Positions 1 through 8,506 of a stretch of 64,000 nt of DNA are shown here, piece after piece. Origin of the DNA: Catellatospora methionotrophica (GTDB lineage Bacteria; Actinomycetota; Actinomycetes; Mycobacteriales; Micromonosporaceae); assembly GCF_011297335.1 (NCBI RefSeq), contig NZ_JAAOTJ010000001.1, forward strand, positions 1,302,001 to 1,366,000, in the 5' to 3' direction. The notes under the pieces were generated by a model. That model made no database searches, was not told the DNA's origin, and worked only from the letters and a program-made list of their open reading frames with translations. Each line of letters starts with the position of its first letter. The first letter of the stretch is position 1. A program made the translations under genes and the position numbers.

Positions 1-240
1 TCCACTGTCGGCGAAGGCACCCGGGTGACGGCCCCGTGGATGCCTCCCGACGGTAGGAACCCGCCGTTACCGAGGCGTCACGCCACCCGACCCAGCACAT
101 TACGCGTGCCACACATCGGCAACCAGCCATGTGTGAGCCCGGGTCGTGGATACGACGCCGGGAAGCGGCCGTCATGGTGCCATTGCCCTCGAAACATTTG
201 CATGTGACGATGACCGCACCGTCGAGGGAGAGGCCGCGCC

Positions 241-2070
241 ATGCGAAAGACCTTGCGAACAGCTGGGCTCGTAGCGGGAGTCCTGGCACTGACACTGGCC
301 GCCGGATCGGCCTGGGCACACGACCCGAACAGCGCCGAGGGCCGCGAGGAAGTCCGGCGCATCATGGCCGACTACGAGGCCCCCGTCCGCGCCGAGACCG
401 CCGCGCTCGCCGCCACCCCCTGCTCCGGCGGCTTCGCCGGGGCCTACCCGTGCAGCAACGTCGACCTGCTCAGCGTCCTGCCGCTGGGCTCGATCGGCGG
501 CGGCAACGGCAACAGCATGTGGGGCTGGACGGACAGCAGCACCGGCAAGGAGTACATCATCTTCGGCCGGTCCACCGGCGCGTCGTTCATCGACGTCACC
601 GTGCCGACCGCCCCGGTCTACCTGGGCAACCTGCCGTCCTACAACGGCACGTCGAGCTCCTGGCGCGACATCAAGGTGTACGCGAACCACGCCTACATCG
701 GCGCGGACTCGATCAGCTCGCACGGCATGCAGGTCTTCGACCTCACCCGGCTGCGCACGGTGACCACCCCGCAGACGTTCGCCGCCGACGCCCGCTACAC
801 CGGCTTCGGCAACTCGCACACCCTCGCCGTCAACGAGCAGACCGGGTTCATCTACGCCGTCGGCACCAACACGTGCAGCGGCGGCGTGCACATGGTCAAC
901 GTGCAGAACCCGAAGGTCCCGGTCAACGCGGGCTGCGTCAGCAACGACGGGTACGTGCACGAGAACCAGTGCGTGGTCTACCACGGGCCGGACACGGCTT
1001 ACACCAACCACGAGATCTGCTTCAACTACAACGTCGACACGCTGACCATCGTCGACGTCACCAACAAGGCCGCGCCCGTGCAGCTGTCGCGCACCGGGTA
1101 CGTCGGCGTCGGATACACCCACCAGGGCTGGCTGACCGGCGACCACGCCCGGCTGCTGATGGACGACGAGACCGACTCGGACCTGCCCGGCACCAAGACC
1201 TTCATCTGGAACGTGTCCGACCTCAACGCCCCGGTCAACACCGGTGTGCACGTGTCGCCGACGATCCAGGCCACCGACCACAACCTGTACATCATCGGCA
1301 CGAAGGCCTACCAGGCCAGTTACCGCGCCGGGCTGCGCATCCTCGACATCACCGGGATCGCCTCGAACTCACTGAGCGAGATCGCCTACTTCGACATCTA
1401 CCCGGCGTCGAACAACACCGGTTTCAACGGAGCCTGGAACGTCTACCCGTTCTTCGCCAGCGGCACCATCGCCATCAGCGGCATCGAGCAGGGCCTGGTG
1501 CTGGTCAAGCACAACCCCGGAGCGCCCGTCACCACGGTGTGGAGCGACACCTTCGAGACCGCCACCGGCTGGACCGTCAACCCGTCCGGCACCGACACCG
1601 CGACCCTGGGCCTCTGGGAGCGCGGCGACCCCGCAGCGACCACCTCCAGCGGCACCAAGCAGCTCGGCACCACCGTGAGCGGCGTGAACGACCTGGTCAC
1701 CGGTCGCCTGGCCGGGTCGGCCGCGGGTGACTACGACATCGACGGCGGCATCACCAGCGTGCGCTCGCCGTCGGTCGCCCTGCCCGGCAGCGGCGTGCTG
1801 AAGCTGAACCTGTCCTGGTATCTGGCCCACGGCAGCAACGCCTCCAGCGCCGACTACTTCCGGGTCTCGGTGGTCCACTCCGGTGGCACCACACAGCTGT
1901 TCAACCAGGCCGGGGCGGCGTCCAACCGCAACGGCGCGTGGACGGCCGGCAGCTGGGACCTGTCGGCGTACGCCGGCCAGTCGGTCCAGATCCTCGTCCA
2001 GGCCGCCGACCTGTCCGGCGCGAGCCTGCTCGAAGCCGGCGTCGACGACGTGACCATCACCCGCCAGTGA
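241..2070 (+). CDS. Secreted choice-of-anchor B family protein
   Basis: The 609-residue product has a Sec signal peptide (MRKTLRTAG, hydrophobic core, AWA cleavage near residue 26). Residues about 50-430 form repeated LVIVD-like beta-propeller blades (for example GMQVFDLTRLR, GLRILDITGIA, VDVTVPTAPVYLGN), the pattern of the choice-of-anchor B family. Residues about 440-609 are a separate jelly-roll-like domain (WSDTFETATGW to DDVTI) of the kind appended to exported actinobacterial enzymes. No catalytic residues are recognisable, so an extracellular binding or surface role is inferred. The ATG is preceded by GAGGGAGAGG. A strong hairpin follows directly after the stop. The assignment rests on recognition of the repeat and domain pattern and not on any biochemical evidence. 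Confidence 0.75.
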   Translation: MRKTLRTAGLVAGVLALTLAAGSAWAHDPNSAEGREEVRRIMADYEAPVRAETAALAATPCSGGFAGAYPCSNVDLLSVLPLGSIGGGNGNSMWGWTDSSTGKEYIIFGRSTGASFIDVTVPTAPVYLGNLPSYNGTSSSWRDIKVYANHAYIGADSISSHGMQVFDLTRLRTVTTPQTFAADARYTGFGNSHTLAVNEQTGFIYAVGTNTCSGGVHMVNVQNPKVPVNAGCVSNDGYVHENQCVVYHGPDTAYTNHEICFNYNVDTLTIVDVTNKAAPVQLSRTGYVGVGYTHQGWLTGDHARLLMDDETDSDLPGTKTFIWNVSDLNAPVNTGVHVSPTIQATDHNLYIIGTKAYQASYRAGLRILDITGIASNSLSEIAYFDIYPASNNTGFNGAWNVYPFFASGTIAISGIEQGLVLVKHNPGAPVTTVWSDTFETATGWTVNPSGTDTATLGLWERGDPAATTSSGTKQLGTTVSGVNDLVTGRLAGSAAGDYDIDGGITSVRSPSVALPGSGVLKLNLSWYLAHGSNASSADYFRVSVVHSGGTTQLFNQAGAASNRNGAWTAGSWDLSAYAGQSVQILVQAADLSGASLLEAGVDDVTITRQ

Positions 2071-2073
2071 AAG

Positions 2074-2117
2074 GAAGGGCACCTTCCCGCCGCCTCGCGT
2101 GAGGGAAGGTGCCCTTC
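2074..2117. terminator. Perfect 15-bp hairpin, repeat family B copy 1
   Basis: The left arm GAAGGGCACCTTCCC (2074-2088) and right arm GGGAAGGTGCCCTTC (2103-2117) are perfect reverse complements around a 14-nt loop, four bases after the upstream stop. The same arm sequence recurs at 44259-44304, so this is a dispersed terminator-like element. Confidence 0.8.
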
Positions 2118-2144
2118 TCCACCCCTGCCCCGAAGGGACCTGCC

Positions 2145-2999
2145 GTGACGGCTGGCACGTGGCGACGGTTGCTGCCCTACCTGGTGCTGCTCACCGCCAG
2201 CGTGATCACCATCGGCTACGTGCTGGACGAACTGCCCGCCACCCCGTCCGGCGCGGCCCCCGCCGCCTCACCGTCGCCCACCCCGTTCATGCACAGCGAC
2301 GGACTGTCCGACAGCCACGACGGCTACCTCATCCAGCCCGTCACCCTGCCGGTCAAGCGCGGCAAGGCGATCCCGGTCGCCTTCCGCATCCTCGGCCCCG
2401 ACGGCCTGCCCCTGCTGTCCTACGAGACGATCCAGACCAGGCAACTGCACCTCTACCTGGTACGCGACGACGCCAGCAACTACCAGCACCTGCACCCCGC
2501 ACTGGCCGACGGCACCTGGACGACCACGGTCGACGTCACCGACGGCGGCGCCTACCGCTTCTACGCCGAGTTCGTCCCGCGCGGCAAGGACACCCTCGGC
2601 CACCCCACCGTCCTCGGCCTGCCGTTCCTCATCACCGGCGACACCAAACTCGCCCCGCTGCCCGCCCCCGCCCCGTCCGCGACCGTCGACGGCTTCACCC
2701 TCACCCGGCTGGACGGGGTCACCCACCTCCGTGCCGCACGCGGCGAACTCCTGCGCTTCAAGGTCTCCTCGGCGGCCGGACCACCCGTCCTCGAACCGCA
2801 CCTGGGCGCGATGGCGCACCTGTCCGCCTTCGAGGTCCGCACCCTGGGGCTCACCCACGCGCACGCCGCAGCCGACGCCCCCGACGCGACCCTGACCTTC
2901 CACGTCGAGTTCGCCAACCGCGGCGAACAACGCCTCTACCTGGAATTCAAAGTCGCCGGCACCATCCACCGCACCGCCTTCACCGTCTTCGTCACCTGA
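2145..2999 (+). CDS. Membrane-anchored/exported His-rich protein, metal-binding-like
   Basis: A hydrophobic segment (RRLLPYLVLLTASVITIGYVL) at residues about 6-26 acts as signal or anchor. It is followed by a Pro/Ala/Ser-rich linker and two beta-sandwich-like modules with the motifs YQHLHPAL, PHLGAMAHL and THAHA. I recall similar secreted actinobacterial proteins near copper or heavy-metal genes, with the same HLHP motif and 'H-GAMAHL' block, so metal or ligand binding is possible but not shown. The GTG at 2145 is chosen because AAGGGA lies six bases upstream; an in-frame GTG at 2109 falls inside the terminator hairpin. The gene may be co-regulated with the preceding secreted protein despite the hairpin. 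It ends convergent with the nitroreductase. Confidence 0.6.
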   Translation: MTAGTWRRLLPYLVLLTASVITIGYVLDELPATPSGAAPAASPSPTPFMHSDGLSDSHDGYLIQPVTLPVKRGKAIPVAFRILGPDGLPLLSYETIQTRQLHLYLVRDDASNYQHLHPALADGTWTTTVDVTDGGAYRFYAEFVPRGKDTLGHPTVLGLPFLITGDTKLAPLPAPAPSATVDGFTLTRLDGVTHLRAARGELLRFKVSSAAGPPVLEPHLGAMAHLSAFEVRTLGLTHAHAAADAPDATLTFHVEFANRGEQRLYLEFKVAGTIHRTAFTVFVT

Positions 3000-3008
3000 C
3001 GACCGGGT

Positions 3009-4004
3009 TCAGGACGGGTCGATGGTGGTCGTGGTGTCGAAGGGGAAGCGGGGAGTGTGACCGGGTAGCGGGTGGTCGGGGTCGGCTACGCCGAGACGCA
3101 GGACGACGTAGGCGTAGCCCAGGTTCGACAGGATGCGGCGCATCATCGCGCGGCTGCCGTCGATCTCGATGACCTGGCTGTACGGCAGCACCGCCAGCCC
3201 CAGCGCCGTCGCGTGCAGCCACACCGCCGACAGGGCCTGCCCGGCCCGCAGCCACGCCGCCCGGTCGTCGGCCTCGCCGAACAGCACCGCGTACGTCGAG
3301 GACTTGTCGTGGCCGCCGCCGACGGCCAGCGCCCCGCGCGCGGTGAACTCCCGCTCGCCGACGTCGGTCTCGGGTCGCCGGTCGGGGATGAACTCGGGCG
3401 GCACGCCCGCGTCGGCGGGGCGGCCGGGTCCGGTCCAGGCGGCGGTCTCCGCCTGCATGGCCGGATCGGCGGCGGCGGCCTCCTCGGCGCGGGACACCGC
3501 CACGGCCAGTTCCGAGACCTGGTCACGGGTCAGCTTGTGCAGGTGCACGCCGAACTCTCCGGCGATCCGGCGCAGCTCGTCGACCTGCTCCGCGGTGACC
3601 GCGAGGTCGACGGTCGGGCGGCGGTCGGTGTGCCTGAGCTGGATCGCCTGCACGAGGCGTACGTCCTGCGCGGTGGCCGGCTCGTCGCCGCTGATGGTGA
3701 GGGTGGCCAGCAGATCCGGCTGCGCGGGGTCGGGCAGCGGGCGCACCTGTGCCAGGTGACCCTGCGCGCGCAGCGCGACCTGGGCGTGGTGCAGCGCGCC
3801 ACCGCAGCTGACCAGGAGCATGCGCTCGTCGGGGTCGGTGCCGGGCAGCGCCCGGGTGGTGTCGGCGAACAGGTCGAGCCGGTCGGGGTGGACCCGCCAG
3901 TGCCACGGCTGGGTGTTGTGGATCGAGGGCGCGCGCCCGGCCGCCTCCGCCGACCGGGCGTACGCGGCCGCGGGCGACCGGTCGTGCTCTGCGGCGGTGT
4001 TCAT
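3009..4004 (-). CDS. Acg-type nitroreductase family protein
   Basis: The product is 331 residues long from the ATG at 4004, which has GGGAGG six bases upstream; a longer frame to 4058 lacks a good ribosome site. The hallmark is residues about 24-34, APSIHNTQPWHWRV-like, which matches the FMN-nitroreductase-fold Acg/Rv2032 group of mycobacteria and other actinobacteria. These proteins often have reduced or unusual flavin binding and are linked to hypoxia or dormancy regulons. Further family-like blocks are the RHTDRRPT segment and the late LPYSQVIEIDGSRAMMRRIL. Substrate is unknown. No DosR-type operator was identified upstream. It ends 10 bp from the stop of the preceding gene with no obvious terminator between the convergent pair. 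Confidence 0.8.
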   Translation of the reverse strand: MNTAAEHDRSPAAAYARSAEAAGRAPSIHNTQPWHWRVHPDRLDLFADTTRALPGTDPDERMLLVSCGGALHHAQVALRAQGHLAQVRPLPDPAQPDLLATLTISGDEPATAQDVRLVQAIQLRHTDRRPTVDLAVTAEQVDELRRIAGEFGVHLHKLTRDQVSELAVAVSRAEEAAAADPAMQAETAAWTGPGRPADAGVPPEFIPDRRPETDVGEREFTARGALAVGGGHDKSSTYAVLFGEADDRAAWLRAGQALSAVWLHATALGLAVLPYSQVIEIDGSRAMMRRILSNLGYAYVVLRLGVADPDHPLPGHTPRFPFDTTTTIDPS

Positions 4005-4213
4005 CGGCTGCCTCCCGAAGGTGCCTCGTCGGCTCAGCCACCGGGCCGAGGGCGACACGGGCTCCCGGCCGGACGCTGCGGCCCTGCTCCCTACGAATAC
4101 CCGCCCGGACCCGTCACGTGCAGCAGGTTCGCACTATCCGTGACAGGAGAAAGCCCCGCCGCACGGTCTCCGGACGCGTACAGCGAGGCTGTTTCAGTGT
4201 AGGCGGATCGGGG

Positions 4214-4576
4214 TCAGCTCGGCAGTGGATCGCCGGCCTCCGCGGCCCGGCAGGCAGCCGGGTCGACGGCCAGCACCACGCCGAGCAGGTCGCCGAGGGC
4301 GTGGGCGAGCCGCGGGTCAGCCAGCTCGTAGCGGGAGCGGCGGCCTTCGGGCACGGCGACGACCAGGCCGCAGCCGCGCAGGCAGGCCAGGTGGTTGGAC
4401 ATGTTCTGCCGGCTGACCTCCAGCAGGTCGGCCAGGTCCGCCGGGTAGGCCGGGCCCTCGCGCAGCGCTAGCAGCAGCCGGGCGCGGGTCGGGTCGGACA
4501 GCGCGTGCCCGAAGCGGGCCAGCACCTGACCGTAGGTCGGCGGCGAGGCGATCGTGTCCACGGCCGAATAGTACAT
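4214..4576 (-). CDS. cmtR: CmtR-like ArsR/SmtB family Cd/Pb-sensing repressor
   Basis: This 120-residue winged-helix protein has the ArsR-family core (LSDPTRARLLLAL, then recognition helix SRQNMSNHLACL). Cys65 and Cys69 lie in NHLACLRGCGLV, and Cys109 sits in the carboxy-terminal VDPAACR. This is the same three-cysteine arrangement used by mycobacterial CmtR (Cys57, Cys61, Cys102) to bind cadmium or lead, so metal-induced derepression is expected. It lies 30 bp downstream of the CDF exporter in the same orientation, forming an exporter-sensor operon that should autoregulate. A TGAACA half-site (4584-4589) sits just upstream of its start. The alternative, a zinc or other thiol-metal sensor, is less likely given the cysteine set. 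Confidence 0.85.
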   Translation of the reverse strand: MYYSAVDTIASPPTYGQVLARFGHALSDPTRARLLLALREGPAYPADLADLLEVSRQNMSNHLACLRGCGLVVAVPEGRRSRYELADPRLAHALGDLLGVVLAVDPAACRAAEAGDPLPS

Positions 4577-4578
4577 CG

Positions 4579-4593
4579 CATACTGAACAAATG
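4579..4593. promoter_or_regulatory. Candidate ArsR-type half-site before the repressor gene
   Basis: The 15-base stretch CATACTGAACAAATG contains a TGAACA half-site of the SmtB/ArsR kind, immediately 5' of the CmtR-like start codon and inside the 30-bp gap after the exporter. It would allow autoregulation from an internal promoter. This is a sequence match only. Confidence 0.3.
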
Positions 4594-4606
4594 CCGTGGG
4601 TACGCC

Positions 4607-5560
4607 TCAGCGGCGGTGGACCTGCCCGTGCGCGAACTCGCAGTGCTCGTCGGCGCTCTCCTGCACCTGGTGGTCGACCTGCAGCGTCGTATGGGTGATC
4701 CCGTGCCCCGCCGCCAGCATGCGCTCCAGCGCCCGCCGCACCACGTGGCAGTCGGCGGGCTCGTCGACGAGCACGTGCGCCGACAGCGCCGCCTGGCCCG
4801 AGTCGATCGTCCACACGTGCAGGTCGTGGACCTCGACGACGCCGTCGGCGGCGAGCATGTCCACGCCGATCGCGTCGGGCCGCACCCCGGCGGGCGCGGC
4901 GTTGAGCAGCACCCGGCCCGACTCGCACAGCAGGACCCAGCCACCGCGGATCATCAGCGCGACCACCACCAGGGTGGCGACCGCGTCGGCGCGCGCCCAG
5001 CCGGTCAGCAGCACCACCAGGCCCGCGACCGTCGCCGCGACCGAGGCGAACATGTCCATCAGCACGTGCTGGTAGGCGCCCTGCACGTTGAGGCTGGACC
5101 GGTTGGCCTTGCCGATCGCCCACGCCGCCAGCACGTTGACGGCCAGGCCGAGCAGGCCCGTGACGACGACCATCCAGCCGGTGACCTCGGTCGGCTCGGC
5201 GAGCCGGGCGACCGCCTCGTAGCCCAGCCATCCGGCCAGCAGCAGCAGGCTCAGGCCGTTGGCCGCGGCGGACAGGATCTCGGCACGGGCCAGGCCGAAG
5301 GTGTACCGGCCGCCGGCGGGCCGGGCGGCGAAGCGCATCGCGACCAGGGCGAGCACGATCGCGGCGGCGTCGGTGAGCATGTGCGCCGCGTCGGAGATCA
5401 GGGCCAGCGACTGCGCGAGCACGCCGACGGCGACCTCGACGGCCATGAACGCGGCGATGACCGCCAGCGCGATGGCCAGCCAGCGCCGGTCGGCGTCGCG
5501 GCTCACCCCGTGCGAGTGCCCGTCGTGGGCGTGCCCGTCGTGCCCATGGTCGTCATGCAT
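4607..5560 (-). CDS. Cation diffusion facilitator (Zn/Cd efflux, CzcD/ZitB type)
   Basis: The 317-residue inner-membrane antiporter has a His/Asp-rich cytoplasmic amino terminus (HDDHGHDGHAHDGHSHG). Six membrane spans follow. The paired metal-site motifs are H60xxxD64 in TM2 and H165xxxD169 in TM5, and a cytoplasmic carboxy-terminal domain starts near residue 225 (VHDLHVWTID). Two HxxxD motifs are typical of zinc-type CDFs, which also move cadmium. It is the first gene of the exporter-CmtR operon, so the physiological signal is probably Cd, Pb or Zn stress. Its 5' region contains ArsR-like half-sites at 5655-5681. The direction of transport, export by proton exchange, is family knowledge. Confidence 0.92.
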   Translation of the reverse strand: MHDDHGHDGHAHDGHSHGVSRDADRRWLAIALAVIAAFMAVEVAVGVLAQSLALISDAAHMLTDAAAIVLALVAMRFAARPAGGRYTFGLARAEILSAAANGLSLLLLAGWLGYEAVARLAEPTEVTGWMVVVTGLLGLAVNVLAAWAIGKANRSSLNVQGAYQHVLMDMFASVAATVAGLVVLLTGWARADAVATLVVVALMIRGGWVLLCESGRVLLNAAPAGVRPDAIGVDMLAADGVVEVHDLHVWTIDSGQAALSAHVLVDEPADCHVVRRALERMLAAGHGITHTTLQVDHQVQESADEHCEFAHGQVHRR

Positions 5561-5654
5561 CGTCGCCCACCTCGTGCCTCAAATGCTGACATCGTGCGCC
5601 CCATCAGGGGAAGATCCTTGCCGACGCGCGCGGCACGCCGACGGTACAGCGAAC

Positions 5655-5681
5655 CATGAATTCATTGCAACATGAACATGG
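5655..5681. promoter_or_regulatory. Candidate CmtR/ArsR operator between exporter and SIR2 gene
   Basis: The region holds the perfect palindrome ATGAATTCAT (5656-5665) overlapping an imperfect dyad TTCAT-N6-ATGAA and a further CATGAACATG. TGAAT and TGAAC half-sites are the recognition pattern of SmtB/ArsR repressors. It lies about 95-120 bp 5' of the exporter start and about 105 bp 5' of the SIR2 start, in an AT-rich patch of an otherwise GC-rich region. Confidence 0.4.
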
Positions 5682-5784
5682 GAACGGATGTCATCGCCGC
5701 CACGTACGCAAGTGCGCGGGCACACGCTGTCGGCCCGCGGACGCACCCTCCCCAGAGTCGCCACGGATGTCTATGGTTGCCGCC

Positions 5785-7578
5785 ATGGACGACCTCCTCG
5801 CCCCCCGCCGCCCCATCTTCGACGCCCGGATCAGCCTGGCCACCGCCGTACACGCCCAACCCGGCGTATACGCCCTGCTGCTCGGCTCCGGCACGTCCAC
5901 GGCGGTCGGCGTGCCCACCGGCTGGGGCGTCGTCACGGCGCTGGTCGCGAAGGTCGCCGCGGCGGCGGGTGAGGCCATGCCGACCGACGCCGACATCGAG
6001 AAGTGGTGGACCGAACACGGCGACGGTGCGCCGCTGGGCTACTCCGCGCTACTGGAGTCGCTGGCCAGCACCCCCGCCGCGCGCCGGGCCCTGCTCGCCT
6101 CGTTCTTCGAGCCCACCGCCGAGGAGCGCCAGCAGGGCGTCAAGGTCCCCGGCACCGCCCACCGCGCCATCGCCGCCCTGGTCGCGCGCGGCGCGGTGCG
6201 CGTCATCGTGACCACGAACTTCGACCGGCTCATCGAGCAGGCACTCGAAGCCGAGGGCATCTTCCCGCAGGTCGTCGCGAGCCCGGCCGCGATCGAGGGG
6301 ATGGAGCCGCTGCCCCATGCCCGCTGCACCGTCATCAAGCTGCACGGCGACTACGCCCGCACCGACCAGCTCAACACCGTCGAGGAGCTGCGCGCCTACC
6401 CGGCCCCGTGGCAGCGGCTGCTCGAACGCGTGCTCGACGAGTACGGCCTGATCGTCAACGGCTGGTCCGGCGACTGGGACCACGGCCTGGTCGCCGCCCT
6501 CGAAGGCACCCGGTCCCGGCGCTACCCGCTGTTCTGGGCCTCGCGCGGCGAACTCGGCCAGATCGCCAAGCGCCTGGTCGCCCAGCACCGCGCCCACGTC
6601 ATCACCGGAGCGGCCGCCGAGCAGTTCTTCCCCGACCTGGTCAACCGGCTCGAAGCCCTCGACGACCTCGCCGACCCTCCGCTGACCAAGGCCATGGCGG
6701 TGGCCCGGCTCAAGCGCCTGCTGCCCGACCCGGTCCGGCACATCGAGGTCGCCGACCTGTTCGACACCGAGATCCGGCGGCTGCGCGACTACCTGCGCGC
6801 CATGCCGCCCGCTCCCCCGGCCCAGGACCCGGCCACCTGGCAGCGCGTACACGACGATGTGCGCGCCCGCTGCGACACCCTGATGCGCCTGCTCGCGCAC
6901 GGGGTCTACCTCGACCGCGACCGCCAGCACACCGCCCTGTGGGTGCGCGTCGTCGAGCAGCTCATGCGGGCCCGCAGCCGCCCCGAGGGCGACCCGGACC
7001 CGCGCTGGACCGCCCTGCAGCACTACCCCGCGCTGCTGGCCCTCAAGACGGCGAGCCTGGCGGCCGTCGCGTCCTACCACGACGACGTGCTGCTGCGGCT
7101 GCTGCGCCGCCCGACCTGGCGGATCCGGGCGGGTAACGGGCACCGGCCGGTGGCCGCGATGGACGCGCTGCACGACTGCCGGGTGCTCGACTTCGACACC
7201 GTCAACGCGTTCCCCCGCTGGCACGGCACGCTCTGGCAGTATCCGCAGAGCCGCCTGCTGCGTGAGGAGACCCTGCCCGTGCTGCTGCCGCTGGTCGGTG
7301 ACGAGGACTCGTTCCTGCAGCTATACCACCGCACCGAGTACCGCACCGCGCTGGCGCAGTCGCTGTTCAGGGTCGGCGACGGGCTCGGGCCCGCGCCGGG
7401 CGGGTTCTGCGTCGACTCGCAGTGGGCCGCCGACGGGACCCTGTACTGGGAGGCCGACTTCCGGGAGAACGCCGACCGCGACATCTGGGAGCGCACGCCG
7501 CTGGGCCGCCGCGACGGTGACGCGTACGCCCGCAGGCTCGCGATCCTCGCCGAGCAGCTACGCGCGGGCAACGGCTGA
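5785..7578 (+). CDS. Stand-alone SIR2-fold protein, candidate NADase defence effector
   Basis: With the ATG at 5785 the product has 597 residues; in-frame ATGs at 5767 and 5773 are equally weakly supported because no start has a clear ribosome site. Residues 30-50 carry a Rossmann-type glycine loop (LLLGSGTSTAVGVPTG). Residues 143-147 are TTNFD, the counterpart of the sirtuin TQNID motif, and residues 185-190 are KLHGDY with the candidate catalytic His187. NGWSGDWD at 225-232 closes the NAD pocket. This set is the SIR2-like domain found in ThsA, DSR and other anti-phage NADases, and no zinc-finger cysteines of deacetylase sirtuins are seen. Residues about 330-597 are an alpha-rich domain I do not recognise, a possible sensor. 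It is monocistronic, divergent from the metal-efflux operon and closed by a strong hairpin. Confidence 0.75.
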   Translation: MDDLLAPRRPIFDARISLATAVHAQPGVYALLLGSGTSTAVGVPTGWGVVTALVAKVAAAAGEAMPTDADIEKWWTEHGDGAPLGYSALLESLASTPAARRALLASFFEPTAEERQQGVKVPGTAHRAIAALVARGAVRVIVTTNFDRLIEQALEAEGIFPQVVASPAAIEGMEPLPHARCTVIKLHGDYARTDQLNTVEELRAYPAPWQRLLERVLDEYGLIVNGWSGDWDHGLVAALEGTRSRRYPLFWASRGELGQIAKRLVAQHRAHVITGAAAEQFFPDLVNRLEALDDLADPPLTKAMAVARLKRLLPDPVRHIEVADLFDTEIRRLRDYLRAMPPAPPAQDPATWQRVHDDVRARCDTLMRLLAHGVYLDRDRQHTALWVRVVEQLMRARSRPEGDPDPRWTALQHYPALLALKTASLAAVASYHDDVLLRLLRRPTWRIRAGNGHRPVAAMDALHDCRVLDFDTVNAFPRWHGTLWQYPQSRLLREETLPVLLPLVGDEDSFLQLYHRTEYRTALAQSLFRVGDGLGPAPGGFCVDSQWAADGTLYWEADFRENADRDIWERTPLGRRDGDAYARRLAILAEQLRAGNG

Positions 7579-7588
7579 TCCGGTTCTC

Positions 7589-7618
7589 GCCGGGGCGCTT
7601 CCGTGAGGGGAAGCGCCC
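7589..7618. terminator. Bidirectional 12-bp perfect hairpin
   Basis: The arms CGGGGCGCTTCC and GGAAGCGCCCCG are perfect complements around the loop GTGAGG. They lie between the convergent SIR2-like and acetoacetate-decarboxylase-like genes and would act on both. Confidence 0.8.
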
Positions 7619-7628
7619 CGCCGGAGCA

Positions 7629-8300
7629 TCAGTCCAGGATGGACTCGCCGCCCGGGTAGGCGAAGGAGGCACGCGGCGCGTAGAAGCCCCAGGTGATCTC
7701 CAGTGGGTCGGCCGGGCGCAGCGCGTACACGGAATGGCTCTTGTCCAGGAACTCCAGCTTCTCGACCGTGAAGTCGGCGACCGGCTCGGAGATGAACGGG
7801 TAGTTGCCCGCGACGAACCTGCCGCCGACCTCGGTGAGGTAACGCAGCTGGCCACGGGCGGTCTCGCCGAGCTGGTGACCGACCCGCACGGTGGTCCGGA
7901 TGACCGGCACGCCGTCTGACGTCGTGGTCGCGGTCAGCTTGCGGCCGTGGACCTCGATGGTCGTGGCGCCCACACTGGCCGGCACGCCCCGCTCGGACGC
8001 GTAGTCGCGCACCACGGCGCTGGAGTTGAAGTAGTGGGTCCACCAGCGGCCGGGCGTGACGCCGTCGGGCGCGTAGGCGTCCTCCAGGTCGGGGCCGATG
8101 TAGGTCAGCGAGTACGCGCCGAAGCCGGAGGTCTGTTCCGGGGTGTCGACGACGTACTGGTTCATGAAGACCTGGCGGTTGGCCATCGGCTTCAGGCCCG
8201 CCGGGACGAGCGCCGCGACCGCGTCGGGGTCGGCGGGCACCCAGCCGAAGTACAGCATCCGGCTGTTGACGACGAGCTGAGGGGCTTGGAGCTGGGACAT
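7629..8300 (-). CDS. Acetoacetate decarboxylase-like family protein
   Basis: The 223-residue protein resembles the actinobacterial branch of the acetoacetate decarboxylase (ADC) fold family. It has an amino-terminal block NSRMLYFGWVPADPDAV, FMNQYVVDTPEQTSGFGAYSLTYIG in the middle, and a carboxy-terminal ITWGFYAPRASFAYPGG. The classic ADC Schiff-base lysine pair in a PKK context is not evident, so true acetoacetate decarboxylase activity is doubtful; members of this branch may act on other keto acids or be non-decarboxylating. Start: ATG with a GGAG-type site (AGGAGAG on the coding strand) seven bases upstream. It is divergent from the hemerythrin gene across about 200 bp. Function remains open. 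Confidence 0.55.
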   Translation of the reverse strand: MSQLQAPQLVVNSRMLYFGWVPADPDAVAALVPAGLKPMANRQVFMNQYVVDTPEQTSGFGAYSLTYIGPDLEDAYAPDGVTPGRWWTHYFNSSAVVRDYASERGVPASVGATTIEVHGRKLTATTTSDGVPVIRTTVRVGHQLGETARGQLRYLTEVGGRFVAGNYPFISEPVADFTVEKLEFLDKSHSVYALRPADPLEITWGFYAPRASFAYPGGESILD

Positions 8301-8506
8301 CGAAACTCTCCTGGACGTTGCTGTGGGTAGCCAGGACGCTACGAGCAGCCGCCGCAGACCGACAATCGAATATCGACCTTTGTCTTGTTCTCGATAGCGG
8401 GGTGTTGTCGTTCGTCACAGCGCGGCCACTTGCCGGGCCGCCCGGGGACGTGATCGGATGGCCGCAGCATCGCGTGCCGGTGGCGGACTGCGCCAGGCAT
8501 GGAGGT

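Noticed and set aside
2109-2144. Earlier GTG start (2109) for the His-rich protein
   Set aside because: It lies inside the right arm of the terminator hairpin, whereas GTG 2145 has AAGGGA at six-base spacing.
7629-8300. True acetoacetate decarboxylase
   Set aside because: The Schiff-base PKK lysine context is not visible; only the family fold is supported.
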